64,000 nt of DNA from assembly GCA_004296955.1 (NCBI GenBank), contig SCVB01000045.1, positions 1 through 64,000 of the forward strand, given 5' to 3'. The translations under genes and the position numbers were made by a program. Within the stretch, counting starts at the first letter, position 1. Each line of letters starts with the position of its first letter. Origin of the DNA: Brevundimonas sp. (GTDB lineage: Bacteria > Pseudomonadota > Alphaproteobacteria > Caulobacterales > Caulobacteraceae). The notes beneath the pieces were generated by a model. That model was not told the origin of the DNA and searched no databases. It saw nothing but the letters and a program-made list of their open reading frames with translations. Shown in pieces: positions 53,645 to 64,000 of the stretch.

Positions 53645-54307
53645 CTATTTGCACCGATCCACACACGCCTGCGCCAGCACCTCGGCCGAGTCCACCAGCG
53701 GCACGGAGACATCCTCTGTCCCCAGCAACAGCGGCACCTCGGTGCAGCCGGCGATCACCGCCTCGGCCCCGGCCGCGACCAGCAGGGCCGCCAGCCGGCG
53801 CATCTCGGCGCGCGGCGCCTCGCCGACATCGCCGCGCTTGACCGCATAGACGCAGGCCATGAAGCCCTCGCGCGCCGCTCCGCTCAGGCGCACGATCTTG
53901 GCGCCCTTGCCCTGCAGCGCCTTGGTGTAGAGCGCCTCGCCGCCCGGCGTGGCCAGGACGCCGATCTTCTTCGCCCCGCCCGCGGTCGCGGCCTCGGTCG
54001 TCTCGGCGATCATGTCGATGAAGGGCAGGCCGATCTTCTTCACGCCCGCCGCCTGGGCGTGGGCCGTGTTGCACGGCATGGCCAGCACCTGGGCTCCGGC
54101 GTCGCGCAGCCGCATGGCCATCTGGCCCAGGGTCTTTTCGGCGGCGTCAGGGGCGCGGTTGCGGTCGGGCACCTGCGGATTGATGTCGGCGATGATGCGG
54201 ATGTGATCCGCATCGCCCTGGGCCGGCGTCAGCGCCTGCACGCGCGCCAGGAAGGCCACCGTCGCAGCCGGGCCCATGCCGCCCAGCACGCCCAATACCT
54301 TGCCCAT
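53645..54307 (-). CDS. Aspartate/glutamate racemase family protein
   Basis: A 220-residue cofactor-independent racemase. The two catalytic cysteines are in M-P-C-N-T-A-H and A-G-C-T-E-V-P, and the N-terminal L-G-G-M-G-P motif is the aspartate-racemase type. It makes D-Asp or a related D-amino acid. It is divergent from the DUF819 membrane protein (78 bp) and is translated just upstream of the nucleoside hydrolase. Confidence 0.87.
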   Translation of the reverse strand: MGKVLGVLGGMGPAATVAFLARVQALTPAQGDADHIRIIADINPQVPDRNRAPDAAEKTLGQMAMRLRDAGAQVLAMPCNTAHAQAAGVKKIGLPFIDMIAETTEAATAGGAKKIGVLATPGGEALYTKALQGKGAKIVRLSGAAREGFMACVYAVKRGDVGEAPRAEMRRLAALLVAAGAEAVIAGCTEVPLLLGTEDVSVPLVDSAEVLAQACVDRCK

Positions 54308-54384
54308 TCGATCCTCGCACGCCTCGTCGCCTTGCCAATCGGACGACCAACCGCCCTTATGCGCGAAAAGCACAAGGAAACGCC

Positions 54385-55653
54385 ATGCCGCCTGAAGCCG
54401 AAGCCGCGACGGCCCTCATCACCAATGACGCAGTCGTCCTCGGCCTGCTGGCCGCCATCCTCGGCGCCGTCTTCTGGGCTTCGAACCTGTCGCATCCGTG
54501 GGTGAAGCGGTTCTTCACCGTCATCCCGGCCCTGCTGCTCTGCTATTTCCTGCCCTCCCTGCTGACCACCTTCGGCGTCGTCGATCCCGAGCAGTCGCGG
54601 CTTTACTTCATCGCCTCGCGCTTCCTGCTCCCCGCCGCCCTCGTCCTGCTGACCATCTCGGCCGACCTGCCGGCGGTGATGGGGCTGGGGCCCAAGGCCC
54701 TGATCATGTTCTTCACCGGCACCCTCGGCGTCATGATCGGCGGGCCCGTCGCCCTGCTGCTGACCAGCTGGGTCGCACCCGACCTGATGGGCGCAGGGCC
54801 CGAGGCCATCTGGCGCGGCATGGCCACCGTGGCCGGCAGCTGGATCGGCGGCTCGGCCAACCAGGCCGCCCTGTACGAGATCTTCGAAGCCGGCCCCGAC
54901 ACCTTCTCCATCTGGATCGCCGTCGACGTGGTCGTGGCCAATATCTGGATGGCCGTGGTCCTGTGGATCGCCGCCAATCAGGTGAAGATGGACAAGCTGT
55001 TCCGCGCCGACACCACCGCCCTCGACCGCGTCCGCGACAGGGCCGAGGCCTATGAGACAGAGAACGCCCGCATCCCCACGCTCAAGGACCTGATCTTCAT
55101 CGTCGCCGTCGGCTTCGGCGCGGTCGGCCTGTCGCACGCCATCGCCGACCCGCTCTCGGCCTGGTTCGGCGAGAGCTACCCTTGGGCCCAGCGCCTGTCG
55201 CTCGACTCAAGCTTCTTCTGGCTGGTGCTGATCGCCACCGTCATCGGCGTGGTTCTGTCCTTCACCGGCGCCCGCAAGCTGCAGGGTCCCGGCGCGGCCA
55301 AGGTCGGCTCGGTCTTCGTCTATGTGCTGGTCGCCACCGTCGGTCTGAACATGAACATCGGCGCCGTCCTCGACAGCCCCGTGTATTTCGTGATCGGCGG
55401 CGTCTGGATGCTGGTCCATGTCGCCCTGATGTTCGGCATGGCCTTCCTGATCCGCTCGCCCAGCTTCTTCCTCGGCGTCGGCTCCATGGCCAATATCGGC
55501 GGCGCGGCGTCAGCGCCGGTCGCGGCGGCCGCCTTCCATCCGTCTCTGGCCCCGGTCGGCGTCCTACTGGCCGTGGTCGGCTACATCATCGGCACGGCCG
55601 CGGCCTGGTTCACCGGCCTGGTGATGATGCAGATCGCGGCGGGGGCGGGGTAG
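54385..55653 (+). CDS. DUF819 family membrane protein
   Basis: A 422-residue integral membrane protein with about ten to twelve helices, of the DUF819 (YjcL) family. Motifs are V-A-G-S-W-I-G-G-S-A-N and A-N-I-G-G-A-A-S-A-P-V near the C-terminus. The family is thought to transport small metabolites. It is divergent from a racemase and nucleoside hydrolase pair, which may hint at amino acid or nucleobase transport. A short GC-rich hairpin without a T-run follows the stop. Confidence 0.8.
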   Translation: MPPEAEAATALITNDAVVLGLLAAILGAVFWASNLSHPWVKRFFTVIPALLLCYFLPSLLTTFGVVDPEQSRLYFIASRFLLPAALVLLTISADLPAVMGLGPKALIMFFTGTLGVMIGGPVALLLTSWVAPDLMGAGPEAIWRGMATVAGSWIGGSANQAALYEIFEAGPDTFSIWIAVDVVVANIWMAVVLWIAANQVKMDKLFRADTTALDRVRDRAEAYETENARIPTLKDLIFIVAVGFGAVGLSHAIADPLSAWFGESYPWAQRLSLDSSFFWLVLIATVIGVVLSFTGARKLQGPGAAKVGSVFVYVLVATVGLNMNIGAVLDSPVYFVIGGVWMLVHVALMFGMAFLIRSPSFFLGVGSMANIGGAASAPVAAAAFHPSLAPVGVLLAVVGYIIGTAAAWFTGLVMMQIAAGAG

Positions 55654-55774
55654 GCGGGCTTTCCAGCCCCTCGCCTGGAGATGAAATAGGGCCGAACTTT
55701 CTGCGTTCAAGAATTGCGGACCGCCGAAATATGCGCAGTCTCTGGAGCCCTCGTTGCACAAGGGCCGTCGATCC

Positions 55775-56191
55775 ATGACTGCATCCGCCACCCCGTTCGC
55801 CCAGGCCTTCTTTCACGGAACAAGGGCCGGACTGAAACCCGGCGACCTCATCGGCGCCGGCTACACCTCCAACTTCGGCAGCCGGAAAGCAGCCGTCTTC
55901 GCCTACGTCACAGCGACCCTGGACGCCGCCGTCTGGGGCGCCGAGCTGGCGGCCGGCGAGGGCCCCGGCCGGATCTACGTCGTCGAGGCGACCGGGCCCG
56001 TGGAGGACGATCCCAACCTGACCGACCAGAAATTCCCCGGCAATCCGTCGCGGTCCTACCGAACCCGCGATCCCTTGCGCATAGTCGGCGAAGTTGCCGG
56101 CTGGCAGGGGCATGCGCCCGCGCAGATCGAGACGATGAAGGCCCACCTCGCCGAACTGGACAGGCTCGGCGTCGAGGCGATCGAGGACTAA
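55775..56191 (+). CDS. arr: Rifampin ADP-ribosyltransferase Arr
   Basis: A 138-residue enzyme that inactivates rifamycins by ADP-ribosylating the C23 hydroxyl. The sequence follows Arr-type proteins throughout: F-F-H-G-T, G-D-L-I-G-A-G-Y, L-D-A-A-V-W-G-A-E-L-A, I-Y-V-V-E-A-T-G, D-D-P-N-L-T-D and F-P-G-N-P. The length is that of known Arr. The ATG at 55775 is favoured over one 7 codons upstream because the family starts near here. Base composition is like the neighbours and no mobile element is adjacent, so it may be intrinsic. Confidence 0.92.
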   Translation: MTASATPFAQAFFHGTRAGLKPGDLIGAGYTSNFGSRKAAVFAYVTATLDAAVWGAELAAGEGPGRIYVVEATGPVEDDPNLTDQKFPGNPSRSYRTRDPLRIVGEVAGWQGHAPAQIETMKAHLAELDRLGVEAIED

Positions 56192-56200
56192 CCGGTCCCC

Positions 56201-57682
56201 TCAGTGCCCCGCCGCCGCCGGCAAATGGTCCTTGTCGTGCTTGCCCACCCGGTCGATCAGCGTCCGCCCGGCCTCGTTCATGCCGATAACCTCCACCTCC
56301 GCCCCCTGACGGCGATAGCGGAACACCACCTTGTCGACCGCGGCGACCCCCGTCAGGTCCCACAGATGCGCCCCGGTCATATCGATCTCGACGCGCACCG
56401 GATGCCCGTGATGCTCGAAGGCGGCGGCGAAGACATCGGCCGAGGCGAAGAACAGCTGGCCGGTGACGCGATAGCGCAGCACCCCCTCTTCCGGCGTCGG
56501 AATCTCTTCGACCACGACGGTCTTGCCGACCTTGCGCATGAAGAAGACCGCCGACAGGAGCACCCCCAGCACCACCCCCTTGGACAGATCGTGGGTGGCG
56601 ACCACCGTCGCCGTCGTGGCGATCATGACGATCGACGACTGGATCGGCGTCGAGCGCAGGTTCAGCACCGACTTCCAGTCGAAGGTGCCGACCGAGACCA
56701 TGATCATAACCGCCACCAGCGCCGCCATCGGGATCCGCGCCACCCAGTCCTGCAGCACCAGGATCAGGAACAGCAGGAACAGCCCGGCCCACAGGGTCGA
56801 CAGCCGGCCCCGCGCGCCGCTGGTCACATTGATGATCGACTGGCCGATCATGGCGCAGCCCGCCATGCCGCCGAACAGCGACGCGGCGATGTTGGCGATG
56901 CCCTGACCGCGCGTCTCGCGATCCTTGTCCGACGGCGTGTCGGTGATGTCGTCCAGCAGATTGGCGGTCAGCAGGCTCTCCAGCAGACCCACGAAGGCGA
57001 GCGTCGCCGCGATCGGCCCGATGATGACCAGCGTCTCCCACGTCAGGGGCACGGCCGGAATATGGAACATCGGCAGGGTCGAGGGCATTTGGCCCATGTC
57101 GCCGACGGTGCGCACGTCCAGCCCGCTCCAGATCACGAAGCCGCTCAGGACTATGATGGCGACCAGCGGCGACGGCACGGCCCTGGTCAGCCGCGGCAGG
57201 CCGTAGATGATGACCAGCGCCGCCCCGACGAGGGCGAAGGTCTGCCAGTTCGCCCCGATCAGTTCGGGCATCTGGGCGAGAAAGATCAGGATCGCCAGCG
57301 AATTGACGAAGCCGGTCATGACGCTGCGGCTGACGAATTTGATGTACCGCCCCAGCCTCGCGACCCCGACGAGGATCTGGAACACCCCGGTCAACAGCGA
57401 GGCCGCGAACAGATATTCGATGCCGTGGTCGCGCACGAGGGTGACCATCAGCAGGGCCATGGCCCCGGTCGCCGCCGAGATCATCGCCGGCCGCCCGCCG
57501 ACGAACGAGATGGTCACGGCGATGACGAAGCTGGCGTACAGGCCCACCGCCGGATCGACCCCGGCGATGATGGAGAAGGCGATGGCCTCGGGGATCAGGG
57601 CCAGGGCCACGACGGTCCCCGCCAGCAGGTCGCGGCGAGGATTGGCGAGCCATTGCTGGCGCGCGGAAGCGATGACGGACAT
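56201..57682 (-). CDS. SulP-family anion transporter with STAS domain
   Basis: A 493-residue inner-membrane permease. It has about ten to twelve helices with the SulP motif [14 protein letters not shown] near the N-terminus, and a C-terminal STAS domain (about residues 400-490, [12 protein letters not shown]). It likely imports sulfate or bicarbonate. It converges on arr, 9 bp apart. A perfect 6-bp GCCGCA/TGCGGC hairpin (57702-57716) lies 19 bp upstream of the start; its role is unknown. Confidence 0.88.
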   Translation of the reverse strand: MSVIASARQQWLANPRRDLLAGTVVALALIPEAIAFSIIAGVDPAVGLYASFVIAVTISFVGGRPAMISAATGAMALLMVTLVRDHGIEYLFAASLLTGVFQILVGVARLGRYIKFVSRSVMTGFVNSLAILIFLAQMPELIGANWQTFALVGAALVIIYGLPRLTRAVPSPLVAIIVLSGFVIWSGLDVRTVGDMGQMPSTLPMFHIPAVPLTWETLVIIGPIAATLAFVGLLESLLTANLLDDITDTPSDKDRETRGQGIANIAASLFGGMAGCAMIGQSIINVTSGARGRLSTLWAGLFLLFLILVLQDWVARIPMAALVAVMIMVSVGTFDWKSVLNLRSTPIQSSIVMIATTATVVATHDLSKGVVLGVLLSAVFFMRKVGKTVVVEEIPTPEEGVLRYRVTGQLFFASADVFAAAFEHHGHPVRVEIDMTGAHLWDLTGVAAVDKVVFRYRRQGAEVEVIGMNEAGRTLIDRVGKHDKDHLPAAAGH

Positions 57683-57848
57683 TCGGTTTTCAACTGGATG
57701 GGCCGCAGTCTGCGGCTCGATTTCCCGACGGATAGGCGGTCAGGATAGCCACCCGTCGCCTGCGATCAGGGCCGGGTCCGAGGTGATGCGGGGGTCTTTG
57801 CCCGCAAGGGGCGGCGGAGGCAAGCGCGCAGGGTTGATCGCGCCCGCG

Positions 57849-58463
57849 TCATTCCACCCGGCAGAAGCAGTACATGAACTGTTGCGGCGTCCCCCAAGGC
57901 GTCTCGTGCAGCTCCGTGACGCTGTCCAGCAGACGGAATTTCGCTCCGAACTCCCCGTGCAGGCTGCCGGCGTCGTAGCGCACGACATCCATCCCGCTGC
58001 ATTTCTCCGGTCCTTCCGGTCCGAAGGTCGCGACAATGACATGGCCGCCGGGTTTCACCGCGCGGGCGACCTGCCGCACATAGGCCGCCCTGTCCTCCGC
58101 CTTGGTCAGGAAGTGGAACACGGCCCGATCATGCCAGAGATCGTAGCGGGCGGCCTCCAGTTCGGCTTGCGTGATGTCGCCGGTGATCCAGCGAACCGGG
58201 GCGGCGGCGGGACCCAGCCGGGCCCTCGCGACGTCGATCGCCGCCTGGGAAATATCGAGCACCGTCACGTCGCCGTACCCGCGCGCCACAAGGTCATCGA
58301 CCAGGGTCGCCTCCCCGCCGCCGACGTCGATGATCGCGCTGCCGCGATCCGGCGCGGCGTCTTCGATGAGCCCCAGCGAGACGTCGAGATGGGGCCTGTA
58401 CCAGCTCACCTCGTCCACCGCCCTGGATCGATAGACGTCTTCCCAATGCGCCTTGGCGTTCAT
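57849..58463 (-). CDS. Class I SAM-dependent methyltransferase
   Basis: A 204-residue methyltransferase. It begins A-H-W-E-D-V-Y-R-S-R and shows W-Y-R-P-H-L, motif I I-D-V-G-G-G-E-A-T, V-L-D-I-S and W-H-D-R-A-V-F-H-F-L. The latter phrases resemble the thiopurine/NodS-like methyltransferases. Substrate is unknown. The ATG at 58463 is chosen over a non-conserved upstream extension. It is followed by 166 bp without a gene before sulP. Confidence 0.82.
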   Translation of the reverse strand: MNAKAHWEDVYRSRAVDEVSWYRPHLDVSLGLIEDAAPDRGSAIIDVGGGEATLVDDLVARGYGDVTVLDISQAAIDVARARLGPAAAPVRWITGDITQAELEAARYDLWHDRAVFHFLTKAEDRAAYVRQVARAVKPGGHVIVATFGPEGPEKCSGMDVVRYDAGSLHGEFGAKFRLLDSVTELHETPWGTPQQFMYCFCRVE

Positions 58464-58535
58464 TGCGCGACTCCTGAACCTTGGCCGCAAGATGGGGTTC
58501 GACCCGTTCGAACGCCAGTAGGGCTGCAGTGCGCC

Positions 58536-59603
58536 TCAGCCCGGCCGGACCATATGGCCTTCCTCGGGGCGCGCCGCGCCGGCGAGGATCGTCTGATAGA
58601 TCGCCGCGAGCGCCTCGGGGCCCGTGTGGGTCGTCACCTCCAGCCAGTCGTTGTCGACGATGAAGGCCTCCAGCGCCGTCTGGATGCGGCTGTTGAGCGC
58701 CTCGCCGCCCCAGTCCTTCGACCGCTGCCGCAGCCGCTCCGGCGCGAAGAAGAAGGTCGGGCGCGGTCCCGGCAGGCGGCCCGGGCCGACGGGTCCGTCG
58801 GTCTGGTGGGTGCTGCCGACCACGGCGCTGTGCATCAGCCGGTCGCCCAGGCCGTTGTGGACCGCAGCCACGACCCCGGGGTCGCCGGCGAAGTCGACGA
58901 ACACCGCCCGGCCCTCGACCGGGCTGTCGGCGAAGGCGTCATAGGTCCGGGTCTCGGCATAGCAGCCGACGCCGGCGACGAAGGCGGCGTTCCGGCGCGA
59001 GGTCAGGCCGATCACCCGCACGCCGCGCCGGGCCAGCAACCAGCCGAGCCCGAGCGCGGTCTTGCTGGAGGCGCTGGACAGGATGAAGGTCGCCGCCCCG
59101 AAATCCGCGTTCTCGGCGAAATAGTCGTCCAGCAGGAAGGCGGTCAGGAACAGGGGCCGCAACAGGGCGATCTGGTCGTCCAGCGGGCCCGGCGCCGCCT
59201 CGACCAGGCTGTTGTAGGCCGCCGGCAGCTCGGCCCGATGCGGCGAGACGTCGACCACGCCCCACGGCCGCCGCTCCAGCCGGGTCACGAGGTGCGTCGC
59301 CATTGGCAGATAGCCGAACAACCGCGTGCCGACCGGGATGGTGTCCACCGTCGACCGGCGGACCGTCGCGAAGCCCCAGACCGGAATCCGGCCCCAAGCG
59401 TCGTCCGCCGGGAAGAACCGCCAGTAGCCGAGCCGGTCGCCATAGACCCCGTAGGTGATGTTGTTGGCCGTCAGGGCGAAGCGTTCGATGTCCAGCAGGA
59501 CCTCGCCGTCCCCCAGAACCACCGCCTCCGGCGCCGGCAGGGCGCGAACCTCGGTGCGGGACAGGTCCGCCCGGTCGATCAGAAAATCCCAGCCCTGCAT
59601 CAT
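58536..59603 (-). CDS. DUF2855 family protein
   Basis: A 355-residue protein of the DUF2855 family, related to medium-chain dehydrogenases but lacking a clear zinc site. Family phrases are F-A-L-T-A-N-N-I-T-Y-G-V and W-G-F-A-T-V. The middle region is Rossmann-like (T-F-I-L-S-S-A-S-S-K-T-A). A catalytic role is uncertain. It is 22 bp from the D-cysteine desulfhydrase gene and on the same strand, so the two are likely cotranscribed. Confidence 0.83.
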   Translation of the reverse strand: MMQGWDFLIDRADLSRTEVRALPAPEAVVLGDGEVLLDIERFALTANNITYGVYGDRLGYWRFFPADDAWGRIPVWGFATVRRSTVDTIPVGTRLFGYLPMATHLVTRLERRPWGVVDVSPHRAELPAAYNSLVEAAPGPLDDQIALLRPLFLTAFLLDDYFAENADFGAATFILSSASSKTALGLGWLLARRGVRVIGLTSRRNAAFVAGVGCYAETRTYDAFADSPVEGRAVFVDFAGDPGVVAAVHNGLGDRLMHSAVVGSTHQTDGPVGPGRLPGPRPTFFFAPERLRQRSKDWGGEALNSRIQTALEAFIVDNDWLEVTTHTGPEALAAIYQTILAGAARPEEGHMVRPG

Positions 59604-59625
59604 CCGCCCCTTGGTCCCTCTCCCC

Positions 59626-60624
59626 CTAAAGGGAGCCCTCGATCTCGCCCTGGTAGCCGAACAGCCCCTGCGCCCCGCCGGTGTGCAGGAAGACCACCGT
59701 CTCGTTCTCGAACCGCCCGGCCTTCGCCAGGGCGATCAGCCCCTTCATCGCCTTGCCGGTATAGACCGGGTCAAGCACGATGGCGTCGGTCCGCGCCGCC
59801 AGTTTCAGCGCCTCGATCACCGCATCATCGACCAGGCCGTACCCTTCCCCGACATAGTCGCAGTCGGCGACCACCATCTCCGGCGTCACCGCCCCGGGCC
59901 GCCCCAGCAGGGTCGCCGTCTCGCGGGCCAGCTTGAGGACGTTCTCCTCCTGCTTCGCCTTCGGCGCCCGCACCCCGATGCCCAGCACCGGTATGTCCGC
60001 CCCCATCACCGCCAGCCCGGCCACGAGGCCCGCATGGGTCCCGGCGCTGCCCGTGGCGGTGATGATCCGGTCGACCTGCATGTCCAGCTCGTCGGCCTGG
60101 ACCACGATCTCGCGGGCGCAGTCGACATAGCCCAGGGCCCCCACCGGGTTCGAGCCGCCGCCGGGGATGATGTAGGGCCGGCCGCCCCGCCCCCGCACCG
60201 CCTCCGCCGTCTTCTCCAGTTCGGCCGGCATGTCCGAGCCGCCCGGCACGGTGCGGATGCCCGCCCCGAACAGCCGGTCCATCAGGACGTTGCCGTTGCG
60301 GGTGTAGTCGATCGCCTTCGACCCCGTCCGTTCTTCCAGAATGACCTCGCAGGCCAGACCGTGCGCCGCCGCCGCCGCCGCCGTCTGGCGCACATGGTTC
60401 GACTGCACCGCGCCCTGGGTCACCAGCGTATCCGCCCCGCATTCGAAGGCGTCGCCGAGCAGGAATTCCAGCTTGCGCGTCTTGTTGCCGCCGCCGGCCA
60501 GGCCCGTGCAGTCGTCGCGCTTGATCCAGATCTCCACCCCCAGCGCCTCGCTCAGCCGCGGCAGCGGCTCCAGCGGCGTCGGCAGATGGGCCAGGCGGAT
60601 GCGGGGAAAGCGGGCGAGGTGCAT
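59626..60624 (-). CDS. dcyD: D-cysteine desulfhydrase / ACC deaminase-like PLP enzyme
   Basis: A 332-residue PLP fold-type II enzyme. The PLP lysine lies in [10 protein letters not shown], followed by [10 protein letters not shown] and, later, a Gly-rich phosphate-binding loop (T-G-S-A-G-T-H-A-G). The length fits D-cysteine desulfhydrase (E. coli DcyD about 328) or ACC deaminase (about 338). The two are hard to separate by eye; the desulfhydrase is the commoner activity. It makes pyruvate, H2S and ammonia from D-Cys. Confidence 0.83.
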   Translation of the reverse strand: MHLARFPRIRLAHLPTPLEPLPRLSEALGVEIWIKRDDCTGLAGGGNKTRKLEFLLGDAFECGADTLVTQGAVQSNHVRQTAAAAAAHGLACEVILEERTGSKAIDYTRNGNVLMDRLFGAGIRTVPGGSDMPAELEKTAEAVRGRGGRPYIIPGGGSNPVGALGYVDCAREIVVQADELDMQVDRIITATGSAGTHAGLVAGLAVMGADIPVLGIGVRAPKAKQEENVLKLARETATLLGRPGAVTPEMVVADCDYVGEGYGLVDDAVIEALKLAARTDAIVLDPVYTGKAMKGLIALAKAGRFENETVVFLHTGGAQGLFGYQGEIEGSL

Positions 60625-60870
60625 GGGGGCGGCTCCTTGGGACCCCCTCCGTTACCACCCCGGCGCCCGTCCGGCGACGGCCGGAAAAAAAGGCCGGAAC
60701 CGATTTCGCCGATCGTCGTTTACCGGTCAGACCTTGCGGCGATGCGCGCTCGACAATGTCTACCGCGGCCCGGTCCCTGCCACGCCCCCCGACGCAGACC
60801 GGGCCGCACCTCCCTCCCCCTTCCGCCGTAGCGCTTGCCGACTCAGGTCGCGCGGCCCGATGCTGCGTCC

Positions 60871-61494
60871 ATGGCCGAATCGCCCGCCAGTCCCGCCGTC
60901 CGGTTGCGCAGCCGCGCCGCCACCGAGGCCTCGATCGTCGAGGCGGGCGAGCGCATCCTGCTGCGCGACGCCTTCCCCGGCCTCAATGTCCAGACCCTGG
61001 CCGCCGAGGCCGGCTGCGACCGCAAGCTGGTCTATCGCTATTTCGACGGCGCCGACGGGGTAGTCGCCCGCATCGCCGCCCGCGCCCACGCCGAGCTGGT
61101 CCGGGCGCTGGACGCCGTCCCCGCCAGCGCCGCCGACACCCTGCGCGCCTTCGCCCGCGAAAGCCTGTCGGCCTGGCTCGGCGCGCTTCGCGCCAGTCCG
61201 TTGACCCTGCGCCTGATGGCCTGGGCCCTGGTCGAGTCCTCGCCCCTGCTCAACCGCATCGAGTCCGAGCGTTCGGCGGTGCTGCAGGCCTGGATGCGCG
61301 AGCGCCGCCCCCGGCTGCGCGTCCCGCCCGAGGGCGACCCCGTGGCCGTCAACGCCGTCCTCCTCGCCGCCGTCCAGCACCTGGCCCTGACCGGCTCGGT
61401 CCGCCCCGGCGTCGGCGGCGTGGCCCTCGACGAGGCCGGCTGGGCCCGCATCGAAGGCGCGCTCGACGCCCTGCTGGCCGTCTTCCCCGATTGA
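60871..61494 (+). CDS. TetR-family transcriptional regulator
   Basis: A 207-residue TetR-type regulator with HTH L-A-A-E-A-G-C-D-R-K-L-V-Y-R-Y-F. It is divergent from the dcyD/DUF2855 operon (246 bp between starts) and may repress that operon. The ATG at 60871 is preferred to an upstream TTG at 60835. The 246-bp gap contains an A7 run beside TCCGGC-GACG-GCCGGA; no other gene is evident. Confidence 0.8.
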   Translation: MAESPASPAVRLRSRAATEASIVEAGERILLRDAFPGLNVQTLAAEAGCDRKLVYRYFDGADGVVARIAARAHAELVRALDAVPASAADTLRAFARESLSAWLGALRASPLTLRLMAWALVESSPLLNRIESERSAVLQAWMRERRPRLRVPPEGDPVAVNAVLLAAVQHLALTGSVRPGVGGVALDEAGWARIEGALDALLAVFPD

Positions 61495-61526
61495 AGCCCG
61501 CGCCGGTCGGGCGTAGGGTCCTGCCG

Positions 61527-63704
<2,178 letters not shown>

Positions 63705-63752
63705 ACAGCTTAGCCGTTTGGGCGGACATTCAACTCGAACGGGAGAGCAAAA

Positions 63753-64000
63753 GTGTCAAAAACGCGTGTGTTCATCAGCTTCGACTACGACCATGACTCT
63801 GTACTTAAAGAGTTTTTAGTCGGCCAAAGTAAGTTGCCCGACACCCCGTTTGAACTCGCCGACTGGTCGATCAAAGAACCGATTGCTGGCGATTGGGAAA
63901 AGAAGGCTGAGGGACGGGTCGGAGCGGTTGGAGTCGTTGCGGTCATCTGCGGTGAGAATACGCACACCGCAAAGGGCGTAACCGCTGAAATAAAAATGGC
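63753..64000 (+). CDS. TIR-like (ThsB/MTH538-type) protein, truncated by window edge
   Basis: Only the first 82 codons are present, from GTG at 63753 after GGGAGAG. The start R-V-F-I-S-F-D-Y-D-H-D, then F-E-L-A-D-W-S-I-K-E-P and V-I-C-G-E-N-T-H-T-A-K-G-V, matches the MTH538 TIR-like domain (DUF1863), the domain of ThsB in Thoeris anti-phage defence. By hand count 63781-64000 is 116/220 G+C (53%), well below the rest of the window, suggesting acquired DNA. A ThsA-like partner would have to lie to the right; none is visible here. Confidence 0.7.
   Translation, partial: MSKTRVFISFDYDHDSVLKEFLVGQSKLPDTPFELADWSIKEPIAGDWEKKAEGRVGAVGVVAVICGENTHTAKGVTAEIKM

Noticed and set aside
55654..55680. Hairpin after the DUF819 gene as a rho-independent terminator
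   Set aside because: The stem is imperfect and no T-run follows.
57207..59936. A 909-codon plus-strand open frame across four minus-strand genes
   Set aside because: It has no recognisable domain or plausible composition, and the genes beneath it (sulP, methyltransferase, DUF2855, dcyD) are well supported.
60675..60700. GC hairpin with an A7 run as a terminator
   Set aside because: The run is A on the strand where the stem precedes it, and the site lies between divergent starts, so it fits neither direction.

Overview
The window is about 64 kb of very GC-rich, densely packed bacterial chromosome. Gene content and signals point to an alphaproteobacterium of the Caulobacterales, probably Brevundimonas-like; this is inference, since no rRNA or other species marker is present. 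The support is a zwf-pgl-edd-glk Entner-Doudoroff operon in the Caulobacter arrangement, a perfect CtrA-type site (TTAA-N7-TTAA) at 11526, alphaproteobacterial Fur-type boxes, and many ATGA/GTGA stop-start overlaps.

Layout. 277-7857: ubiA, a DUF3298-type lipoprotein, an alpha/beta hydrolase, a small XRE regulator with a four-helix membrane partner, a fatty-acid desaturase overlapping a lysine-methyltransferase-like gene, a zinc metallopeptidase and an aspartyl protease. 7914-11404: an apparently exported isoaspartyl methyltransferase overlapped with a large membrane spermidine-synthase-like protein. 11618-15621: a peptidoglycan-recycling pair (LD-carboxypeptidase and an Mpl-like ligase) and a hybrid histidine kinase. 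15664-23140: an iron-acquisition and flavin electron-transfer locus (PepSY, DUF2271, DUF4198, ApbE, flavodoxin reductase, PiuC, TonB receptor) bounded by two Fur-type boxes. 23265-25828: a c-di-GMP phosphodiesterase-like protein and a ferredoxin-reductase-like flavoprotein. 26008-37748: a continuous same-strand run, hisR-G-D-(C*)B-H-A-F-IE followed by zwf-pgl-edd-glk. 37833-47398: a small lipoprotein, a DUF1295 protein, hmgA, two acyl-CoA dehydrogenases, a kynurenine-formamidase-like hydrolase, a TetR/CPBP pair and an eda-like aldolase. 47497-61494: an M16 protease, nucleoside and ribose salvage genes, OmpW, a rifampin ADP-ribosyltransferase (arr), a SulP transporter, a DUF2855 protein and a D-cysteine desulfhydrase-like enzyme. 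61527-63704: a TPP riboswitch and thiC. 63753-64000: the beginning of a TIR-like gene resembling Thoeris ThsB, with a sharp drop in GC.

Three things stand out. First, five elements share an unusual architecture: two inverted arrays of tandem 7-bp units facing each other across a short spacer. Three (147, 25868, 47396) use TGRYTGG, one (43467) uses TAGGGCT, and one (62220) uses GGGTCGA and lies in frame inside thiC, adding about 41 residues. I do not recognise a named family for them. Second, HisB is fused to an N-terminal HisC-like aminotransferase that has lost its PLP lysine, inside a his operon with the enterobacterial gene order. Third, the right edge may be the start of a defence island.

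All reading was by eye. Family names rest on recalled motifs and not on searches.
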